This document shows positions 61,577 through 64,000 of a DNA stretch of 64,000 nt, in pieces. Origin of the DNA: Bartonella clarridgeiae ATCC 51734 (GTDB lineage Bacteria > Pseudomonadota > Alphaproteobacteria > Rhizobiales > Rhizobiaceae). Within the stretch, counting starts at the first letter, position 1, and the number at the start of each line of letters is the position of its first letter. The stretch lies in NCBI RefSeq assembly GCF_000518185.1, contig NZ_JADC01000011.1, forward strand, positions 62,001-126,000. The letters are read 5' to 3'. The notes beneath the pieces were generated by a model. The model saw only the letters and a program-made list of their open reading frames with translations, did no database searches and had not been told where the DNA came from. The position numbers were made by a program, and so were the translations under genes.

Positions 61577-62140
61577 ATGCAAGTGGCATTGAAAAAGAAA
61601 ATATATAAAAAACAAACTTTTGTTTCTTCTATTGTCATTCGCCGACAAACAGGCATGCAGGGACGAGGTATTCTTTGTATCGGTCAGCATCGTCTTTTTT
61701 GTGCTTTAGGCCGAGCTGGTATTTCTGCTTTTAAGCGTGAAGGTGATGGTGCTACTCCTTTAGCAAATATGCGCTGTTTAGGGGGCTTTCGCGATAATTT
61801 TCACCGTTATTTCCCACGTTCAATTTTAGCGATCCGCCATATTCAAGCACGCGATGGTTGGTGTGATGCGAGTGGGGATGCTAATTATAATCGTTTGGTA
61901 CGTCTTCCTTATCCCAAAAGTGCTGAAAAAATGCAACGTGAAGATGGTCTTTACGATATGGGCCTTATTCTAGATTGGAATATTACAGAACGAAAAATGG
62001 CAAAAGGAAGCGCTATTTTTATGCATTTAACGCGGGATAATTATATGCCAACAGAAGGATGTATTGCACTTTCATATCGTGATATGCAACGTATTTTACC
62101 CTATATTAACCAACGCACCAAAATTATTGTTTTAGGTTAA
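61577..62140 (+). CDS. L,D-transpeptidase (YkuD) family protein
   Basis: A 187-residue YkuD-type protein. The motif FMHLTRDNYMPTEGCIALS (about 153-171) supplies the His and the catalytic Cys of L,D-transpeptidases, which cross-link peptidoglycan or tether lipoproteins. The N-terminus is basic with no clear cleavable signal, so it may be a cytoplasmic or atypical member of COG3786. The ATG is 66 bases from the divergent response-regulator gene, and an envelope link to CenR is plausible. Its 3' end overlaps the convergent EVE gene by four bases. Confidence 0.8.
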   Translation: MQVALKKKIYKKQTFVSSIVIRRQTGMQGRGILCIGQHRLFCALGRAGISAFKREGDGATPLANMRCLGGFRDNFHRYFPRSILAIRHIQARDGWCDASGDANYNRLVRLPYPKSAEKMQREDGLYDMGLILDWNITERKMAKGSAIFMHLTRDNYMPTEGCIALSYRDMQRILPYINQRTKIIVLG

Positions 62141-62565
62141 AGATCTGTGAGTTTCAATCCTCCCATAGAGCATATTTCTTTCCATTCATCTTCTGTAACC
62201 GATTGTACCGATAAGCGCATAGCTTTGACCAATATCATATTTTTTAATTTTGGATTGGCTTTGATTTGTTTTAATGAAACAGGATTTGGTATATCACAAA
62301 TAGCACGAATATCTACACATTCCCAGCGTGAATCGAAACTTGTAGAATCAGGATGCGCTTCAGCACATACTTCTACAATGCCAACTATTTCTAGTCCTTG
62401 ATTTGAATGATAAAAAAAACCTTTATCACCATATTTCATGGCGCGCATATTGTTGCGCGCTTGATAATTACGCACACCATCCCATTGTTCACCATAAACT
62501 CCCTTTTGTTTTTGCATATCCCATGACCATTTATGGGGTTCAGATTTGAAGAGCCAATAAGCCAT
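62137..62565 (-). CDS. EVE-domain protein (Thy28-like)
   Basis: A 142-residue single-domain PUA-like EVE protein. The start AYWLFKSEPHKWSWD, the WDGVRNYQARNNMRAMKYGDKGFFYHS segment (split at about 29-55) and VGIVEV are family hallmarks. EVE domains bind modified bases such as 5-methylcytosine. Role in this organism is unknown, since no restriction system is adjacent. The neighbouring tsaD stops 35 bases upstream on the same strand, so the two are probably co-transcribed, a frequent rhizobial order. Confidence 0.92.
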   Translation of the reverse strand: MAYWLFKSEPHKWSWDMQKQKGVYGEQWDGVRNYQARNNMRAMKYGDKGFFYHSNQGLEIVGIVEVCAEAHPDSTSFDSRWECVDIRAICDIPNPVSLKQIKANPKLKNMILVKAMRLSVQSVTEDEWKEICSMGGLKLTDL

Positions 62566-62600
62566 GAAGTCTCCTTTGCGTAGTTTATTAGTTTGCGGAT

Positions 62601-63695
62601 TTATACTTTTGTTCCACGACGTCCTGTCCCGATTAAAGGAGGAGCTTTTTCATCCAATGGCCAGCGTGAGCGAGGTGCGATATCAAGAGAACTTACTTGT
62701 CCCCGTGCTAAACGCTCAGCACCAACAAAAGCAATCATTGCAGCATTATCTGTACATAAAGAAAGAGGTGGAGCAATAAATTCAAAGCCGTGTTGATGAG
62801 CAAGTTTTTGTAAATTATAACGAATAGCTTGATTAGCAGCAACTCCTCCAGCAACAACTAAGGCAGGGAGAGTACATCCTTCATAATGAGAAAAAGGATA
62901 ACGGTGGATAAATTTTTGCAACGACAAACCAACTCGGTCCTGTAATATATCGATCACAGCTTCTTGAAAACTTGCAGCGATGTCAGAAACATCACTTTCT
63001 GTCAAAGGTGCCATAGCTGTTGCAACTTGCCGAACAGCAGTTTTAAGACCAGAGAAAGAAAAATCCAGCCGTTTATCGCCTTTTAAAGGTCGTGGAAGAG
63101 AAATGCGATTTTTATCCCCCAATAAGGCGGCTTTCTCAATTTCTGGACCGCCAGGATAAGGAAGACCTAAGAGTTTTGCAGTTTTATCAAAAGCCTCTCC
63201 TAGTGCATCATCAATGGTCGTGCCCAAACGCTGGTAATGACCCACCTCATGGACAAGAATTGTTTGAGTATGACCACCTGAAACCAAGAGCAATAAATAG
63301 GGAAAACTAACATTATGCGTTAGAACAGCTGTTAAAGCATGTCCTTCTAGGTGGTTGACTCCAATAAAAGGCTTTCCGGTAGCAAAAGCTAGCGCTTTTG
63401 CGCTCATAAGTCCAACTAAAAGTCCTCCTATCAAACCAGGACCACTTGTTGCTGCAATAGCATCAATATCTTTGAGTTTTATCTTGGCCTCTGTAAGAGC
63501 TTGGAGAATTAAACCATCAAGAATTTCAACGTGAGCACGTGCAGCAATTTCAGGAACAACACCGCCATAAGGTGCGTGGTGATCAATTTGACTCCAAATA
63601 ATATTGGAAAGAATATGGCTTTTTCCTTCATTGTCGCGCTCAACAACAGCGACAGCAGTTTCATCACAACTCGTTTCTATTCCCAACAGACGCAT
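62601..63695 (-). CDS. tsaD: tRNA threonylcarbamoyladenosine transferase TsaD
   Basis: A 364-residue Kae1/TsaD enzyme that completes t6A37 on ANN-decoding tRNAs. N-terminal [18 protein letters not shown], the iron-binding His pair in NHLEGHAL (about 112), LLVSGGHTQ and the [10 protein letters not shown] and [10 protein letters not shown] segments are all present. Length is normal, with a short C-terminal extension. In relatives a hemC gene is divergent from tsaD. Here the upstream 305 bases to the window edge hold no visible hemC start. Confidence 0.97.
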   Translation of the reverse strand: MRLLGIETSCDETAVAVVERDNEGKSHILSNIIWSQIDHHAPYGGVVPEIAARAHVEILDGLILQALTEAKIKLKDIDAIAATSGPGLIGGLLVGLMSAKALAFATGKPFIGVNHLEGHALTAVLTHNVSFPYLLLLVSGGHTQTILVHEVGHYQRLGTTIDDALGEAFDKTAKLLGLPYPGGPEIEKAALLGDKNRISLPRPLKGDKRLDFSFSGLKTAVRQVATAMAPLTESDVSDIAASFQEAVIDILQDRVGLSLQKFIHRYPFSHYEGCTLPALVVAGGVAANQAIRYNLQKLAHQHGFEFIAPPLSLCTDNAAMIAFVGAERLARGQVSSLDIAPRSRWPLDEKAPPLIGTGRRGTKV

Positions 63696-64000
63696 TTTAG
63701 GCTAAATTTTATATTATGATTTATTAAATATGTACGTATCATGAATATACAAAGATGAAAAGAATTTCGCTTAAAATTGGTTGATCTTAGAATTGAGAGA
63801 CTTAGCTTATTAGTCTATAATGTTCATGATGAGTAAATGAGAGCATTTTTCGTATTAAACGGAATAATTAATGCCAAAATTTTTTCTTGTATAAGCTTAA
63901 TAAAATTTTGTATGATCACTGTAGTGTATTTTAACATCTGTTAAAAGCGCTTTATCGAAATTATTTGATTATATAGATTTGGTAGTGAAAGTTGATATAG
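63696..64000. other. AT-rich spacer at the right end of the window
   Basis: The 305 bases upstream of tsaD show no gene start, RNA or repeat that I can support. The next gene lies beyond the window. Confidence 0.5.

Noticed and set aside
1-64000. CRISPR array, insertion sequence, prophage, rRNA or tRNA gene
   Set aside because: Read through for spaced repeats, transposases, phage genes and RNA motifs; none found. A tRNAscan and ISfinder search would settle it.

Overview
The window is 64 kb of low-GC (roughly 38% by eye), gene-dense chromosome from an alphaproteobacterium of the Rhizobiales. Gene content, gene order and protein sequences fit Bartonella best: a reduced rhizobial gene set, long AT-rich spacers, decaying genes and a core-only inventory. 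The species cannot be fixed from the sequence alone. There is no prophage, insertion sequence, CRISPR array, rRNA or recognisable tRNA gene. The window is essentially housekeeping DNA.

Layout. 1-7.3 kb: the 5' part of leuS (minus), a YggS-type PLP protein, a decayed acetyl-CoA synthetase gene, then the division/envelope group ftsE-ftsX-DUF218. 7.4-12.1 kb: a tripartite efflux operon (outer-membrane factor, MacA, MacB). 12.2-16.1 kb: lolA-xth and ftsK. 16.3-21.4 kb: a ubiquinone hydroxylase facing the succinate dehydrogenase operon sdhCDAB. 22.1-24.0 kb: rimM-trmD-rplS. 24.2-32.4 kb: sapC-xerC, bolA, a J-domain protein, cobS-cobT, a queuosine-precursor transporter, rpmB and SURF1. 32.6-41.7 kb: a minus-strand run with a DUF1127 gene, purH, a heparinase-like gene, rsmB, htpX, then rpsP, chorismate mutase and ffh; a plus-strand SDH assembly factor lies between htpX and rpsP. 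41.9-51.5 kb: beta-carbonic anhydrase, the very large NAD-dependent glutamate dehydrogenase, a glutamine amidotransferase, HemY and a Mic60/mitofilin homologue. 52.2-63.7 kb: YihY, TlpA, argH-lptM-lysA, a DUF4175 membrane protein, a methyltransferase, a CenR/OtpR-type regulator, an L,D-transpeptidase, an EVE protein and tsaD.

The main structural signal is a change of strand composition in the 770-bp gene-free stretch at about 51.45-52.22 kb. To its left the + strand is C-rich whichever way genes point, and to its right it is G-rich. Read 5'->3', a C-to-G switch is the signature of a replication origin. The stretch also holds a perfect CtrA-type box, a 14-bp AT-rich direct repeat and two one-mismatch DnaA boxes, so I propose it as chromosomal oriC.

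Other points of interest are changes at key residues. The CenR-like response regulator has Gly where the phospho-accepting Asp should be. SdhD has Tyr where the heme-ligating His is expected. The acs gene carries three ochre codons and two frameshifts. The familiar rpsP-rimM-trmD-rplS operon is split by about 15 kb. Mic60 and HemY stand without the hemC/hemD genes that usually precede them, and a cobST pair stands without other cobalamin genes here. A compact structured element precedes ffh. I found no convincing novel multi-gene system.
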